Shown here: positions 44,801 to 57,114 of the stretch, in pieces
Layout: each line of letters starts with the position of its first letter
Numbering within the stretch: the stretch's first letter is position 1
DNA from: Leptasterias polaris
Taxonomy: Eukaryota > Echinodermata > Asteroidea > Forcipulatida > Asteriidae
Direction: 5' to 3'
Assembly: GCA_037783415.1 (NCBI GenBank)
Contig: JAZGTN010000169.1
Span: 1,097,492-1,161,491, forward strand
Length of the DNA: 64,000 nt
Notes under the pieces: model-generated
What the model saw: the letters and a program-made list of their open reading frames with translations, nothing else
What the model was told of the DNA's origin: nothing
The model's database searches: none
Program-made: the position numbers and the translations under genes

Positions 44801-46902
44801 CACATTCAGCCTTTAGCCAACTCTCGGACCTGGATAATATTATCTCGTGAGAACTGGTTGCCAACTCTCGGACCTGGATAGTATTATCTCGTGAGAACTG
44901 GTTGCATTCAGAGATAATATTATCCCACATTCAGCCTTTAGCCAACTCTCGGACCTGGATAGTATTATCTCGTGAGAACTGGTTGCATTCAGAGATAATA
45001 TTATCCCACATTCAGCCTTAGCCAACTCTCGGACCTGGATAATATTATCTCGTGAGAACTGGTTGCACTCAGAGATAATATTATCCCATCTTCAGCCTTA
45101 GTCAACTCTCGGACCTGGATAGTATTATCTCGTGAGAACTGGTTGCATTCAGAGATAATATTATCCCACATTCAGCCTTTAGCCAACTCTCGGACCTGGA
45201 TAATATTATCTCGTGAGAACTGGTTGCATTCAGAGATAATATTATCCCACATTCAGCCTTAGCCAACTCTCGGACCTGGATAATATTATCTCGTGAGAAC
45301 TGGTTGCATTCAGAGATAATATTATCCCACATTCATCCTTAGCCAACTCTCGGACCTGGATAATATTATCTCGAGAGAACTGGTTGCACTGAGATAATAT
45401 TATCCCATCTTCAGCCTTAGCCAACTCTCGGACCTGGATAATATTATCTCGTGAGAACTGGTTGCATTCAGAGATAATATTATCCCACATTCAGCCTTTA
45501 GCCAACTCTCGGACCTGGATAATATTATCTCGTGAGAACTGGTTGCCAACTCTCGGACCTGGATAGTATTATCTCGTGAGAACTGGTTGCATTCAGAGAT
45601 AATATTATCCCACATTCAGCCTTTAGCCAACTCTCGGACCTGGATAGTATTATCTCGTGAGAACTGGTTGCATTCAGAGATAATATTATCCCACATTCAG
45701 CCTTAGCCAACTCTCGGACCTGGATAATATTATCTCGTGAGAACTGGTTGCACTCAGAGATAATATTATCCCATCTTCAGCCTTAGTCAACTCTCGGACC
45801 TGGATAGTATTATCTCGTGAGAACTGGTTGCATTCAGAGATAATATTATCCCACATTCAGCCTTTAGCCAACTCTCGGACCTGGATAATATTATCTCGTG
45901 AGAACTGGTTGCATTCAGAGATAATATTATCCCACATTCAGCCTTAGCCAACTCTCGGACCTGGATAATATTATCTCGTGAGAACTGGTTGCACTCAGAG
46001 ATAATATTATCCCATCTTCAGCCTTAGTCAACTCTCGGACCTGGATAGTATTATCTCGTGAGAACTGGTTGCATTCAGAGATAATATTATCCCACATTCA
46101 GCCTTTAGCCAACTCTCGGACCTGGATAATATTATCTCGTGAGAACTGGTTGCATTCAGAGATAATATTATCCCACATTCAGCCTTTAGCCAACTCTCGG
46201 ACCTGGATAGTATTATCTCGTGAGAACTGGTTGCATTCAGAGATAATATTATCCCACATTCAGCCTTAGCCAACTCTCGGACCTGGATAATATTATCTCG
46301 TGAGAACTGGTTGCACTCAGAGATAATATTATCCCATCTTCAGCCTTAGTCAACTCTCGGACCTGGATAGTATTATCTCGTGAGAACTGGTTGCATTCAG
46401 AGATAATATTATCCCACATTCAGCCTTTAGCCAACTCTCGGACCTGGATAATATTATCTCGTGAGAACTGGTTGCATTCAGAGATAATATTATCCCACAT
46501 TCAGCCTTAGCCAACTCTCGGACCTGGATAATAATTATCTCGTGAGAACTGGTTGCACTGAGATAATATTATCCCATCTTCAGCCTTAGCCAACTCTCGG
46601 ACCTGGATAATAATTATCTCGTGAGAACTGGTTGCATTCAGAGATAATATTATCCCACATTCAGCCTTTAGCCAACTCTCGGACCTGGATAATATTATCT
46701 CGTGAGAACTGGTTGCATTCAGAGATAATATTATCCCACATTCAGCCTTAGCCAACTCTCGGACCTGGATAATATTATATCGTGAGAACTGGTTGCATTC
46801 AGAGATTATACTATGCCGCATTCAGCCTCGGCCAACTCTCGGAACTGGATAATATTATCTCGTTTGAACAGGTTGCATTTAGGGATAATATTATCCCACA
46901 TT
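41867..46902 (-). repeat. Satellite array, 80/81-bp unit, right (minus orientation)
   Basis: About 63 units of the same repeat as 16070-18773, reverse complemented: TTAGCCAACTCTCGGACCTG, GATAATATTATCTCGTGAGA, ACTGGTTGCATTCAGAGATA, ATATTATCCCACATTCAGCC. A short-unit variant (GGTTGCCAACTCTCGG) occurs at 43121, 43565, 44412, 44856 and 45541, giving higher-order periods of 1291 and 685 bp. The outermost unit (46800-46902) is the most diverged (TTATACTATGCCGC, CTCGTTTGAACAGG). Confidence 0.97.
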
Positions 46903-47579
46903 GTTGGCTTCGTTTTCTTCATAGAGCCATACTCATAACTTTGATGTGTGACTAATATCGACATCGTTGGAAATGTAATTTTACGACGGTTTTAACAAAC
47001 AATCACAGTGACCTACAATCTTAAAAGGGTATTTTTAAAAGACAGTTTCGGGATTTATTCTACTCATGTATTAAGGAGTCTAGAGCCATTAATCATTGTG
47101 ACGAATCATAAACACACAAAGTGAATCACTTAAGAGACCACAGTGTGTAATGTTATTACTGTTTGTAATTATCATTCAATGAATACGAATTAAATTAGAT
47201 GTTCGAACCAAATTCTCGATTTTATGGAAAAAATGAAGTTCACATGGGTTCACTTTGGTAGTATTTGCTGTTAAAAGTGTGTTTACATTTTGTCTCAAAG
47301 TTAATTTAAATTTTTAAGATTCCGACCTCTCCCCTTGTGACCAACTTGACTTGTTTGGCCGTAGCGATTTTACTTAAAAAAACCAGAAACCTATTTTATT
47401 CCCGCCCAACTTTGGAGCGACTTTTGTTTATCACAGTCAACCAATCACAGAACGAATTCACGTTTGCTACAGCCAATCATTGTTGACGTACAATTTTAGG
47501 CTCTGAAAAAAAGTTTCAACGGTCGCCATTTACAGATTGCAAAATTTCCTGAAGAAACGTGAAGCCTGAAGCTACACAA
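46903..47579. other. Right flank of the satellite block, possible remnant of the receptor TM1 exon at its left edge
   Basis: The first bases GTTGGCTTCGTTTTCTTCAT can be read VGFVFFI in the frame left open at 16070, followed by EPYS and a stop at 46936. No GT donor suits an exon end. The rest is AT-rich with no recognised gene. Confidence 0.3.
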
Positions 47580-48493
47580 CAGGGGCGGATCCAGGATTTT
47601 GTAAACCGGGGGGCACAACGGCGCAACCAGGATCTTGTATTAGAGGGTGAACCCAAAAAGGGTGGGGTCCAGGGGCCGGCCTTACGGCCCCTGGTGGGCT
47701 CCAGGGGAGAAGCCCCGCGGTGGGGTTCATGGGGCGAAGCCTCCTGAAGCTCTGAGCTTTTGGCGTTTTGAGGGGTGAAAAATCAAGCCTCCATGTGCCT
47801 AAAACAAAGAAATAGACACACTCTTATTGGAAATCAGATATATATAAATCTTTTAAATTTACTGGAAACATTTCTGTAATATCGATGGTGGGGTCTGGGG
47901 GGCGAAGCCCTGGTGGGGGTCCGGGGGAAAAGCCCCCCCCCCCCCCCCCCCTCCGGAAGCTTTGAGCTTTTGGCATTTTGAGGGGTGAAAAACCGAGCCT
48001 CCTTGTGCCTAAAACAGAGAAATAGACACACTCTTTTTAGAACCCATATAAATCTTCTAAATTTACTGAAAAACATTTCTGTAACATCGAAGGTGGGGGT
48101 TCAGGGGCGAAGGGTAACAAAACAAGCCTCTGTGTGCCTGAAACCGAGAAATATACACACTTTTTAAGCTCTTCTGATCCATACCAATCTTCTAATTTTA
48201 CTCAAAGAAAATGTTAATCCCACAAATCTCGCGTTTGGATCTGGTCGCTGCAATATCTGGTTTCATGCATATTTATTCCAAAAATATTGTTCAAATCTAA
48301 GCGAGTACAAGTGACATATCATGAAAGATTCATTTTGGCAGAAAGAAACAAATTTGATAGGCATAGGATGAAAAAGAATTCCATTCTGCCGCTGGGGGAA
48401 AAGACACCACAGAAAAAAAATTAAAATAAACAATCAAATTTTACCCAGGGGCACGTGCCCCCTCCTCCCCCCCCCCCCCCGGATCCGCGACTG
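47580..48493. mobile_element. DNA element with CAGNNGCGGATCC termini and three internal ~190-bp repeats
   Basis: The left end CAGGGGCGGATCC and the right end GGATCCGCGACTG form a 13-bp inverted pair with two mismatches. Inside, a block with GGGGCGAAGCC, AAGCTCTGAGCTTTTGGC, TGTGCCTAAAACAAAGAAAT and ACACACTC occurs three times (from about 47735, 47925 and 48105). C runs at 47934-47952 and 48466-48480 are sequencing-prone. Single edges of similar repeats occur near 8700, 57326 and 59450. Confidence 0.6.
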
Positions 48494-49479
48494 CAAAACG
48501 ACCCCAAAGAAAGTGTGGGGCCTTCCATGATGAGGACAAGCTCAAACGAATTTAGGAAACAGTTCAAGGTAAGCTTAGTACTTGGGTGTTTTGATTTTAA
48601 TAACCGTTCAGGGTTGTTCATTGTTGAACGAGAAAACATGTACGACGGATGGTACGGTTTTACATTACATGTAATTGTAATGATGTATTTCGACGAAATC
48701 GACGATAGACCTTCTTCAGCAGATCCGGACTTACGGACATTGCCGAGTACCACGTAGAAGTAGAAGTAGGACATTGTTTACTTTTATTAATCGACTACAA
48801 AACTGTTCGAGGAATCATTCGATCAGTTCAGCATGTTAAGAATCAGACTCCAGAGCCCATGAACACCCATGGCCATACCCTCTTAGACTCTACACTACCT
48901 AGTCATAGTTTAGTATTTATTTATACACACCCCCATTGCCCCAACCCACTGGACTATTATAAATTTTTATTACATTATTTGTCTGGTTCATCTACAAAAT
49001 TAGTGCAAAATAAGTCCATAATAGTTATAAAAACAAGTTATAAAAACACTATTATATATTTGTTCAGAAAACAGATCCACAAAGTTCAAAATGCTGTCAA
49101 GTCCTGTTATCTATAAAGAATACTGAATGAAAGTATCTGGAAGAGGAAAACATGGAAGTTAAACATTGGTAAGTAAATCAGCTTTGCCTTACAGAATTAA
49201 GGCATGATATCAGCTTTGCCATGTTCTGTGTTAAATTCTGATTGTTTCAGATGATGGGGTTGGGAACCCAGTGTGTACTGTGATGATTGTCCTTGCAGGC
49301 CCCTTTGTACGCATTCTCGTATAAGCAAATTTGTTAGTGATAATCTGATTCTTTTGTTTTCCCTATACAGGCTGGGACAGGTGTTAAACCGTTAACTAGA
49401 AAGAAGGAAGCTTACTGTATACTCAACCAGATTGACCCTCGGTGAAGTGGACAATGCCAGTAAATAGTTTATCATTGTA
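48494..49479. other. No firm gene; one weak exon-like stretch
   Basis: 48527-48569 reads MMRTSSNEFRKQFK and is followed by GTAAGC, like a 3' exon edge, but there is no homology I recognise. 49371-49442 after CCCTATACAG is also open (AGTGVKPLTRKKEAYCILNQ). Neither is strong enough to call. Confidence 0.25.
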
Positions 49480-50051
49480 GAAGGGAGGTGACCAATTCAA
49501 TTTTGTGATGTACTCATCTTCCAATTTATTAGATAGAGTCCTCATGTGAGTGGGGAAACAATTTAAAGTTTTTAACCTCACATTAAAATGGTGTAAATCG
49601 TCGACATCAAAAACATTTGATGACACCATTCTGAGAAAAAATAGGTCACCACATTTTTGTACAGTGATGTTTTGACGTTTTTCTTGGCGAAATTTAAAAC
49701 ACGATGTCATTGTAATTCAACAACTTAGGGATCTTCACATTCCAAGGAGGACATTTTTGACCGTTAAAATGTCACATTCAATGTTGTTTTGATTAAATTC
49801 CGTTGAAAGTCAGGACTTTGAAACAAACATTCCCATCCAAAAATGTTGAGGTCCATTTTTCTCAGAATGTTGTCATCATGATGTTTTGGATGTTGACACA
49901 TTTTTGAACTGAAAGGGTATTGAATAAAATGGCATTTTAAACCATTTTAATGTTAGGTTAGTATAGACTTGTTATTTTTGCTCCACTCACATGAGGACTC
50001 TATATAAATGGGAAAATGAGCACTAAACTTAATTGGTCACTTCCCTTCCTC
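49480..50051. mobile_element. MITE with ~75-bp imperfect terminal inverted repeats
   Basis: The left end AGAAGGGAGGTGACCAATTC through GAGTCCTCATGTGAGTGG is inverted at the right end as CCACTCACATGAGGACTC through AATTGGTCACTTCCCTTCC. The spacing is about 570 bp. The minus-strand ORF inside (49423-49710) has no family features. Confidence 0.65.
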
Positions 50052-51053
50052 TTTAAGAAAATATAGGTCATCATTAATGAGCAAAGGAAAGATGACAATT
50101 TAATTAAGTTGATGTAGAAAAATAATTAATTATTGTGCCATTTGCATCCCTAATTACTGCTGAAGGCTGAACTGTCAAACACATTACCAAAGTTGTCTAT
50201 TGATTAAAATCCCTGTAAAATTAAGACAGTTTCCGATGAACTTTTTAGCTGGTTACAAGCATTTAGGAGATTCAACTTTGATAGAACAACTACCAGTGAG
50301 TTTATTCAGCTTTATATTACTAATTACTTGATGTCAATTTTAGGGGGATATGTAATTTAAATAACAAATCTTTTATTTTAATACTTATTGTGTTGGCTAC
50401 GCACACAACTGTATTTTCTTGTATACTTTTTGGCAAGCATGTACAATCCAAATGTCTTAGAGTGTCACTTTCGTCTTGCTGTGCATGGTTTCGCTGTGCA
50501 TGATTTTGAACTTAACAAAACAATTTCAGACATTTTGATGTAATACTATCACTAATATCAAAAGACACGAAGATGTGTTTCAGCTTGTCAGGGTCCTGAC
50601 AATTTCATATAAAGCGTACAATGAGAGTGCCTCTTTAATTACCCTATACCCTATACTTCGAAATAATATAATTATAGATTCATCATTTAATGTTCCTATA
50701 TGGGTTTTGAGGCATTTATTGTTCCTGTTGAAAAACTTTATATAATAAAAGTAACCCTGCTTGGTACGCTGAACTACAGAAACTGAAAGTTTTGTTTCAT
50801 TTATTTTTGATGTATTGTTTGATTTGCAATACTTTTGTTTTTCAAATTGTCATCTATGAGGAAATTCACGTTTTCAGTGATGATTTGTTCATATTATTTA
50901 ATTCGGTTTACCTTTAACTACAGATGCAGCAATAATGATTTAAATTGACCAACTTTCCTCTGTCATTTATCGTTGGCAAAAGAGTTATCTTTTGCACTCA
51001 CAATTTCACTTTTTTTAAGAGGCAGTTTTTTTCTTATTTTCACTCTTTTCTAG
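50052..51053. other. No recognisable feature
   Basis: AT-rich unique-looking DNA with no convincing exon or repeat pair. Confidence 0.4.
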
Positions 51054-51223
51054 GAGTGGTTTTTCTTGGCACTCCTTTTCCAACTCCAAATCGAAATAGT
51101 AAGGCTGTACTTCTTGACAGGTTTGTGGTACATTTTGAAGACCCATTTAATGGAATAAATAACAAAAAGCAAGATTCATCAACTCAACTTAACCGCCTAA
51201 GCGCTGAATACGGAAATATTTGA
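51054..51223 (+). CDS. Candidate 3'-terminal exon of an unidentified gene
   Basis: A polypyrimidine tract and TTTTCTAG precede an open frame reading GVVFLGTPFPTPNRNSKAVL then LDRFVVHFEDPFNGINNKKQ, ending in TGA 51221-51223. An AATAAA lies about 45 bp further on (near 51268). The acceptor, stop and poly(A) signal fit a last exon, but no partner exon or family was recognised. Confidence 0.35.
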
Positions 51224-51679
51224 AAAACATCACAAGGGCATAGTCATTTTTTTTCACTGAAAGTTGAATAAAGTTTTACATCATCAGGCCTAAAGGCCTA
51301 TTCAATTCAACAACAAAAAAAATGGCAGAGGGTATTCTTTATCATAATGTTTGCATGAATTAACGTTGGCAGTTTTCCCCCCAGAAGATGTGAAGTGGGA
51401 AATATTTGACCGTTTCAATTTGAAATTCAAAACTGAATAGGCCCTATTTCGTGAGTGATAAAATGGAGCTTAAAACTGGTAAGGGATGTTTGCGTGTTGT
51501 CTGGGAAACCATTATACACGGCTGTTAGTCGGTAGCTGCAGTTTTTTTAAGAGCTGGTTGTTGGATTTTTGTTTAACATTTTCATGGCACGCTTATTCCT
51601 ACGACTTGTTACACTCGGAGACCTTCATGTAGCAAAACGGAACTGTTGTCATCCTTTATTCATGAAAAGCTTTGATATT

Positions 51680-53108
51680 AGGAGTATTAGTGTACCGCTA
51701 TGTTATATTATTAACTTGTCTCTAACCACTGGTATTTTTCCGGACAAGTTAAAAGTGGCGAGAGTAACTCCAATCTTTAAAAGTGGAGATCCAACTGTCA
51801 TTAGTAATTACCGCCCTATTTCTGTTTTATCTTGTTTTTCTAAACTGTTTGAAAAAATTATGTACAACAGGACGGTCAAATTTTTAGATAAGTTTAAATT
51901 ACTTCATGATGGCCAGTATGGGTTTCGTAGTAATCGGTCTACTGCTATGGCTTTGATTGATTTAACTAACAAAATTATTGATGGTTTCGAAGATAATCTG
52001 TATACTACGGGTATTTTCTTAGATTTATCGAAGGCCTTCGATACAATTAATCATCGCATTTTACTAGATAAGTTAATACATTATGGCTTTCGTGGGGTGG
52101 CAATTGAATGGTTTTCTAGCTATTTATCCAACCATTCCCAATGTACAATTTATGACAATTCCACTTCCCATTTTTCTGAAATATCATGCGGCGTTCCACA
52201 AGGTAGTTTATTGGGTCCCCTCTTATTTTTTATTTACATTAATGATATTTGTAATTCCTCTAACTTGTTTTCTCTCATACTTTATGCAGACGATACTAAT
52301 GTGTTATGTTCAAACAAGGACCTTTTTACATTATTTCAGGGTGCTAATGTTAATTTAAATAAGCTTTCTAACTGGTTCATTGCTAACAGATTATCTATCA
52401 ACTATAAGAAATGCAACTTTATGATTTTTTGCAATAGAAACAAAAAACGTGTTCATAATTTTAACATTACCATGTGTAATGAACAAATCCCTCAGGTTGA
52501 TTCTACTAAATTTCTTGGTGTTGTTATTGATAGCCAGTTAACTTGGAAACCTCACATCTCAGTGCTGTCTGTAACAAACTTTCTAAATCTATTGGTATTA
52601 TTAGCCGTCTCAGATCAGTTTTTCCAGGTATTATTCTGCGTACTCTTTATTGTTCCTTAATTTTACCTTATATTTCTTACTGTAATATTGTCTGGGCTAA
52701 TGGGTTTCCCATTAATTTACGTAATTTAGTTCATTTACAAAAGAAGGCTATCCGCATAATTTATAAAAGTCATTTTCGAGCTAGCACCAACACGTTATTC
52801 AAAAATTGTAATCTCCTTACTATAAACTTGATCAATGTTTTTCAGCAACTGGTTTTTATTTATAAATACCATTTTAATCAACTTCCCCAACACTTTGTAA
52901 TATGGTTCAACCAAATTATAATGTTCACATCCACAATACTAGGTCTTCTTCCCTTTTACATCTTTTTAAGTTTAGGACCTCTGCCTTTAAACATAGCATT
53001 AGACACTCTGGGCCTCTCCACTGGAATGAATTACCCGTTAGTTTAAGGAATAGTCGGAGTCTATTTAGTTTTCAACGCAATATTAAGTCATACCTTCTTC
53101 AAAATTGA
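51680..53108 (+). pseudogene. Non-LTR retrotransposon reverse transcriptase, broken copy
   Basis: RT of the CR1/L2/Jockey-like group, truncated at its 5' end. Frame 1 (to 52660) holds [83 protein letters not shown] and the catalytic LILYADDTN (about 52275). Similarity jumps to a second frame near 52560 ([41 protein letters not shown]) and to a third near 52900 (NTRSSSLLHLFKFRTSAFKH, HWNELPVSLRNS), ending TGA 53106. Two frameshifts make it dead. It is related to the element at 1-855 but not a close copy. Confidence 0.88.
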
Positions 53109-53422
53109 CTTTCTTTGTTCCCGTAATCTTGTTTTCATTTTCTTTCTTACTTGAGTGTAGGACCAAACCAATGGAATGTTGTGTGTCTTTGTTGTCCTGG
53201 TCTTTGTTGGTTTTGTGTGTTGTGCTTTGTCTGTTTTGTCTGTATTAACTCTATTGTGATTGTTTCTTTGAGGTTTATTTGGTGTATATGGGCACTCCCT
53301 AACACAAGCTGTGCTTATTTGGCTGTGCCCCCAATTCCTAAAAAATAATGCTTGTATCACTTTGCTTACGTGTATTCATGTTGATTGGGGAATTTGGAAA
53401 TAAATGTTGCTATGAATGAATA
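53109..53422 (+). mobile_element. 3' UTR and tail of the second non-LTR element
   Basis: T-rich non-coding DNA after the RT stop. It ends GGAAATAAATGTTGCTATGA then ATGAATA, a short tandem tail like that of the element at 1-1125. Confidence 0.55.
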
Positions 53423-55130
53423 TTGTCTGGTGTTGATTCATGGCACAATACAGACAGAAAAAAAATTGTGGTAGACTACCATTGAAATTACCATTAGAAA
53501 TATTATCATTGGAGATATACATTTTCTATTGTAAAGTACTTCCTGAGTATTAACGGGGTTGGACCTTCATTTTTATTTTGTACACATGAAGTCGACCAAT
53601 AAATAAGATTAACAATCTTCCACCTAGACTCTGTTTGACCAAATAGGCTGATGACTTCCTTGCCCAAGGTATTTATATGTTAGTTTTATCCTTAGTCCAA
53701 GCAACTACTGAGTTCCAGAAAGAAAATTGTCTACTCCGTTAGCGTGAACGCCGAACTTAGGCCTACTCTTTAAGTTAACAAATGAAAGAAAATGGCAATC
53801 TTTATAAAAGACCACAAATGACATTGGCACCCTGCACACTCCCATTGCGTATAATGCACTTCTTTACCAACTTGTATATTACCATTGTATAATCATAGAG
53901 AAAGGACCACTAATATACATGTAAAATGCCCCCCAGAACATCGCCCTTATTGATTGGAGAATTTAACTGTGTGAATAATTATAGACCATGCATCGTTTGA
54001 TTTTCTTTGTAAAGAACAAAGCATTTAAGTAAAATACAGTTCGGAGGGTTAGGAATAGTTCAAATCAGATAAGTAGGCCTATATAGTTTAGTAAGGCAAA
54101 CAATTTAACCACCTTGTCCCTGCACCGCCCGAGTTTGCTGAAACGACAGTGTTTAGATTTCAAGACACAAGCAGTAAATTACTTGAATCGTAATTCAAAT
54201 TTTCAAAAGACACCCAAGGGCTTATATTAGGCCCCCTGTACTGTTTTCGTCTTTTTCGTGAGTAATGTCATTGAATAACTAAGTTCCTAGGGAACAATAA
54301 GTGCCTCTCGTTAACGGCTGACGGTTATTTTTATGGCGATTATTTTTCATAGGGTTAAAATGAATTTAATCGTTTTTGAAGCCTTTTATTAATTCATTGA
54401 CAAAACAGTGTCGTCGGCTGGAATTCTCTGCCGGCTATTCAAATTCCCTTAATTACATAACATCGTATGATTCTGTTCTCTACATATTAAAGAAATGGCT
54501 TAGGCCTAGGCCATCCCCTTGGCACAAATCATCCCAGATTGCTTCTGAAAGAAAACCACTAATGCAAGAACCTAGAAGGCCTAGTAACAACACAAATTAT
54601 GGGGGGATGGACTAAAGTTTAAAAAAACAAACAACAAAACGATAATTTCTTTCTTTGATTTTTTTTTTTTAATCGATGGAAATGAACAAATAAAATAATA
54701 ATATTATACACAGCTTTTGTTCCCATATAAAGCGACCACCATAACACTTTATCATGAATAATGTGGTAGGCCTATAATCAAATCTGCAGTCGCCCATTAG
54801 TAAAAGCATATGCAATTTTATGAAGCGAACATTGACATAAATGTTTTTCCTAAACGGGGTTTATCCCCTTTTAATTTTGCAGGAGGATAACAATCCCGTA
54901 TTTTGGAGTCACTCAGAAAATAGGTACAATGAGCGAACGTAGTAAGTATCACGACAAATATAGTGAAAAACGTTTGTAACAATCAGAACTAGGAGTTTTG
55001 CCGGTCTTTTATACTGTTTTTAAAACAGGCTCATTTCCTTCCCTAAAATAACATAGGGCCAATTCAATACGGTGGTAAGGGAGTCACGAACTAAAAGACC
55101 GACCATGATGATGTTCAGCAGTACTTATAA
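53423..55130. other. No recognisable gene
   Basis: AT-rich DNA with scattered short ORFs. No exon with family features and no clear repeat pair were seen. Confidence 0.4.
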
Positions 55131-55135
55131 AGCAT

Positions 55136-56320
55136 TATATACCTCATATATATAATCCTCTAATCTGATTGGTTAAAAGCGGAGTCATTGAAATAGCTGT
55201 GCCCCCTTTTTCTATCAAGATGACGTCATATTTAACTATGCCCGGGGCATAGCAATCGACTGTGCCCGCCAGGCGCAACACACTGTATTCATAGGTCGCT
55301 TGTGTACTACTGCATGTACTGCAGAACTGTCTGTACGCGTTGTATACGTATGTACGTTCGTTTCACAGCGCGAACAGTTTCACCGTAGTCAGGGTTGTTT
55401 GTGTACATGACAAACTGAGCTAGATATCGCATAAAATGGCTGAAAATACTAGTAATAATCAAGCAAGATTTTATCTCGTTGACGACGAAGGACTGAGAGA
55501 GATCATAGATACCGCTGATAGTAAAAGTACAAAGCTACAGATAAAGTACGCGGTGAAATTTTGGTAAGTTATATTACACTTTTATTACATTTCAAAATCA
55601 AGGCATAATATGCTGTAGGCCTTGTATGTTCAGGAAATCTTTTAACCAATCAGATTAGAAGAATCTATATTATTCGGTATATAAAAGAAATATTGACTGC
55701 TTAATTTCGCTTCGGGCATAGTCATGGTTTTGACATCACCGAGGGCCTATAATTTTAACTGTGCCCCTCAAAGCAGTCAATATTTATATACTAGTTTAAA
55801 CTTAAGTCACTAGTGCGCGTTTAAACTTTCAACCTTGTTCACGTGACCAATGGCCACACTCATGCCAGAACCTGCGTATTGTACGAGCGTCCAATCTAGG
55901 TATTATATTCTATTATATACCTCATATATAATCCTCTAATCTGATTGGTTAAAAGTGGAGTCATTGAAATAGCTGGGCCCCTTTTTCTATCAAGATGACG
56001 TCATAATTAACTGTGCCCGGGGCACAGCAATCGACTGTGCCCGCCAGTCGCAACACACTGTATTCATAGGTCGCTTGTGTACTTCTGTACGCGTTGTATA
56101 CGTTCGTGTCACGGCGCGAACTGATGTCCTTTCTTCGGTATATAGAAGAAATATTGACTCCTTAATATTCGGGGCACAGTTAAAAATATAGACCCTCGGT
56201 GATGTCAAAACCACGACTATGCCCGAAGCGAAGCTGAGGGCATAGCCATGGTTTTGACATCACCTTGGGCCTATAATTTTAACTGTGCTCCTCATAGCAG
56301 TCAATATTTCTATACTAGCG
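55136..56320. repeat. Nested direct and inverted repeats (MITE cluster)
   Basis: A block (CCTCATATATATAATCCTCT, AATCTGATTGGTTAAAAG, GGAGTCATTGAAATAGCTG, AAGATGACGTCAT) occurs at about 55142-55240 and again at 55920-56010. Its inverted counterpart TTTTAACCAATCAGATTAGA is at 55640. A second block (GGTTTTGACATCACC, GGGCCTATAATTTTAACTGT, AGCAGTCAATATTT) is at 55725-55794 and 56250-56318, with an inverted partial copy at 56150-56215. Two copies of one element, or an element inside another, would explain it. Confidence 0.7.
55436..55563 (+). CDS. Candidate first exon of an unidentified gene, inside the repeat cluster
   Basis: ATG 55436 opens MAENTSNNQARFYLVDDEGL and then REIIDTADSKSTKLQIKYAV, ending at a good donor (TTTTG/GTAAGT) in phase 2. 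The SKSTKLQIKYAVKF stretch resembles N-termini of tyrosine-recombinase-like (Crypton-derived) proteins, a weak likeness from memory. No second exon was found. It may be element-encoded, since inverted repeats surround it. Confidence 0.35.
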
Positions 56321-57114
56321 AGATGCCACGCTTCGCGCGGCACCCGCTAGATAGGTGCGATTCCGTGATGCGTATAAAATGTTACAAAGTTGGGTGAGGA
56401 AGGGGGGGAGGAAAGGAGAGTGTATCAGAGGTTATAATTTTCAGAATGGGTTTGGCCTACATACCACTAAACGCAGGTAACGACTAATATTCGATAATGC
56501 TAATTGTCTTTGTGAATTTTATGTTGTTATTCAGTGAATGAGTTACCATGGAGTTAGTTAGGAAAACTTTCTACCTCCATGGAGTAACGTAAGCAATCAA
56601 TTTATGAAATAAATAATAAAAATAACACAATTATAAAGGGGACATAGGAGGTCACGTCCAAAAAATAAAAAATGTGAGCTGGAAGAAGGCAAAGCATCGT
56701 TAACAGAAAAAATGCTGTATCCGTATAGGATCGGATCGCGCAGCACCCGCTATAGATGGGACTGATTATTGTGCATAAAATGACGCAAAATTGTAATGTG
56801 GGGTGAAGTAGACGGGGGTTGGGTGAGAGGGGGGGGGGGATAAAATTAGCTCGTTAACGGTAGTGGAAATCGGTACGCAATGTTGTGTTGTCTTTTGATA
56901 AAATTGTGAGCATGCCAAAGATGTCGAGTGGGGTCGAAACGTCGCCTGCCCTCCTGACCCTTTGCCACCCCTTTCTTCAAGTACGAAGCATAATTTGGGG
57001 TGTTTGTACGGCCATAGTATAATATTGGGGTTGGGTGTACTTCGCGCGGCAAACAGTAGGATGAAGGCAAAGGGGTGGCTGAGGGAAAACATACAGGATA
57101 AAAAAGTATTGTTC

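Noticed and set aside
41867..46902. CRISPR-like array of palindromic repeats
   Set aside because: Units are contiguous with no unique spacers, the setting is an animal genome, and there are no associated genes.
49423..49710. Minus-strand ORF of 95 codons
   Set aside because: It spans the terminal repeat of a MITE and has no family features or splice signals.
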